Assembly (NCBI GenBank): GCA_030550225.1
Contig: JAUQPV010000175.1
Location: 1 to 5,853, forward strand
DNA length: 5,853 nt
Reading direction: 5' to 3'
Source of the DNA: Acidobacteriota bacterium
GTDB lineage: Bacteria > Acidobacteriota > HRBIN11
Shown: piece by piece, positions 5,014 to 5,853 of the stretch
Numbering within the stretch: position 1 is the first letter of the stretch
Layout of the letters: each line of letters opens with the position of its first letter
The notes under the pieces: model-generated
What the model saw: the letters and a program-made list of their open reading frames with translations, nothing else
Told to the model about the DNA's origin: nothing
The model's database searches: none
Made by a program: the position numbers and the translations under genes

Positions 5014-5853
5014 GACCCGACCTCTCGGGGGGCATCCATCGTTCGACGGGGACCCAGTACCAATGGTCTGAGGGCGGCGGATAGGCTCGGGCACTCACCC
5101 AGAAGCCGGCCGATTCGGGCGGGACGTGGGCCGAAAGCGGCTGGGACGCCGGCTGGGCGAGGGCCAGGTAGGTCAAAGCGGCGTGCAAGACCGACCGCGG
5201 GCGGACGGCGGCGGGTCCCCATCCCTGAGTCCAGAACATGACGTGCATTTTCCGAGTAGTTAGGTGCCACAGCCCTGTGGCGACCCACGAGAGGGCCCGC
5301 TCCAGGGCCGCCGGCTCCATCCGGCGGTCCAGGACGATCCACAGGGTCGGGTCTTCTTGAAGGGCCCACTGACGCACCTGCAGACTCCCCGTCCGGGCCA
5401 GGCTCGGCCAGTGGACCCAGTGAAGGGGGTCTCCCGGCTGATAGGCCCGCAGGCCATAAAAGTCCTCCGAGACCGTGGCGTGCGGCCGGGCGACCGGGGC
5501 CGGCCGTCGGACCCAGGCGGCCGCTTCCGTCTCCCAGTCGGGCCACCGTCGGGGATACACGACGACCTCCCGACGGGGTTCGACCCACCCCCATCGGTAA
5601 AACCAGCCGAAGGGACCCCGGGAGCCGACCCGGACCCGCTCGAGGCGGTACCGACCCCGTTCCGGAAAGGCACCTACGAGGTGGACCTTCCGTCGCTGAC
5701 CCGGGAGCAGGAGCACCCGCTCGAGGCGGTACCCGGCGCTTCGCCGGTAGGCATTCTCGGGCCGGTCTAAGGGACCCTGCCATTCGACAAACAGTTCCAT
5801 GTGGATCAGGGGCCACACCCGACTCGCATTCCCCACGTGCAGGCGGACCCGCA
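4985..5853 (-). CDS. DUF58 domain protein, 5' part outside the window
   Basis: The frame is open through the right edge (last visible codons read RVRLHVGNASRVWP), so the N-terminus, probably with two membrane helices, is missing. About 288 residues are visible. The first part is a beta-rich region with two similar strands, GYRLERV and RYRLERV, before GPFGWFYRWG, as in other DUF58 proteins, then REVVVYPRRWPDW. The conserved DUF58 core runs from about 5470 to 5366: EDFYGLRAYQPGDPLHWVHW followed by SLARTGSLQVRQW. The usual motif has an arginine before the IHW-like triplet, whereas here the sequence is LHWVHW. TLWIVLDRR (about residues 120-128 before the end) looks like the first strand of a VWA-like fold. 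DUF58 proteins are commonly encoded between a MoxR ATPase and a transglutaminase-type membrane protein and are thought to act with them at the envelope. The gene ends with TAA at 4985-4987, inside the start of the next gene. Confidence 0.93.
   Translation of the reverse strand, partial: RVRLHVGNASRVWPLIHMELFVEWQGPLDRPENAYRRSAGYRLERVLLLPGQRRKVHLVGAFPERGRYRLERVRVGSRGPFGWFYRWGWVEPRREVVVYPRRWPDWETEAAAWVRRPAPVARPHATVSEDFYGLRAYQPGDPLHWVHWPSLARTGSLQVRQWALQEDPTLWIVLDRRMEPAALERALSWVATGLWHLTTRKMHVMFWTQGWGPAAVRPRSVLHAALTYLALAQPASQPLSAHVPPESAGFWVSARAYPPPSDHWYWVPVERWMPPERSGHDGDRPSDA
5021..5026 (-). promoter_or_regulatory. Ribosome binding site inside the DUF58 gene for the TgpA-like gene
   Basis: On the minus strand GAGAGG lies 7 bases before the ATG at 5013-5011, within the last codons of the DUF58 gene. 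It supports this start and suggests that ribosomes finishing DUF58 help to initiate the downstream gene. Confidence 0.65.
5634..5733. repeat. Exact 19-bp direct repeat within the DUF58 gene
   Basis: ACCCGCTCGAGGCGGTACC occurs at 5634-5652 and again at 5715-5733, exactly 81 bp (27 codons) apart. On the coding strand both copies encode YRLERV with identical codons. The second copy in protein order sits in the conserved strand before the GPFGWF segment. Matching structural roles could explain the protein similarity. Exact nucleotide identity over 19 bases, including third positions, is more than that requires, although strong codon bias lowers the surprise. Confidence 0.8.

Noticed and set aside
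5014..5094. Upstream start for the transglutaminase gene at 5094
   Set aside because: It would extend the overlap with DUF58 to about 110 bp and add a polar Pro/Gly-rich tail. The start at 5013 has a good ribosome site.

Overview
The window is GC-rich bacterial DNA (not phage or plasmid-like). All five genes prefer C or G at the third codon position and are rich in Arg, Val and Leu. Selenocysteine machinery, a MoxR/DUF58/transglutaminase-type cluster and degenerate low-complexity intergenic repeats fit an uncultured, possibly thermophilic, environmental bacterium. I cannot name the phylum from this sequence alone.

Left part, plus strand: 1-290 holds no convincing gene but carries several inverted repeats. 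selA (291-1703) encodes a complete selenocysteine synthase whose last codons and stop lie in a tandem 8-bp repeat. The selA-to-next-gene gap (1704-1837) holds a small hairpin and a long imperfect stem-loop with a tandem 14-bp repeat in its loop. A COG1926-type phosphoribosyltransferase follows (1838-2497). A gap rich in small palindromes (2498-2653) then leads, after a very good ribosome binding site, to a 70-residue two-helix membrane protein (2654-2866). That protein resembles the C-terminal part of COG0701/DUF318 permeases.

Right part, minus strand: a DUF58 protein that runs off the right edge (4985-5853) and a transglutaminase-like membrane protein of the TgpA/DUF3488 type (2920-5013) overlap by 29 bp and form an operon. 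In many bacteria this pair sits downstream of a MoxR AAA+ ATPase, and that gene would lie to the right of the window. The operon converges on the small membrane gene, with about 50 bp between the two stop codons.

The two halves appear functionally unrelated: selenocysteine synthesis and a nucleotide-type PRTase on one side, an envelope-associated DUF58/transglutaminase module on the other. I see no clear evidence for a new multi-gene system. The most unusual signals are the intergenic repeats and stem-loops and the stand-alone half-permease.
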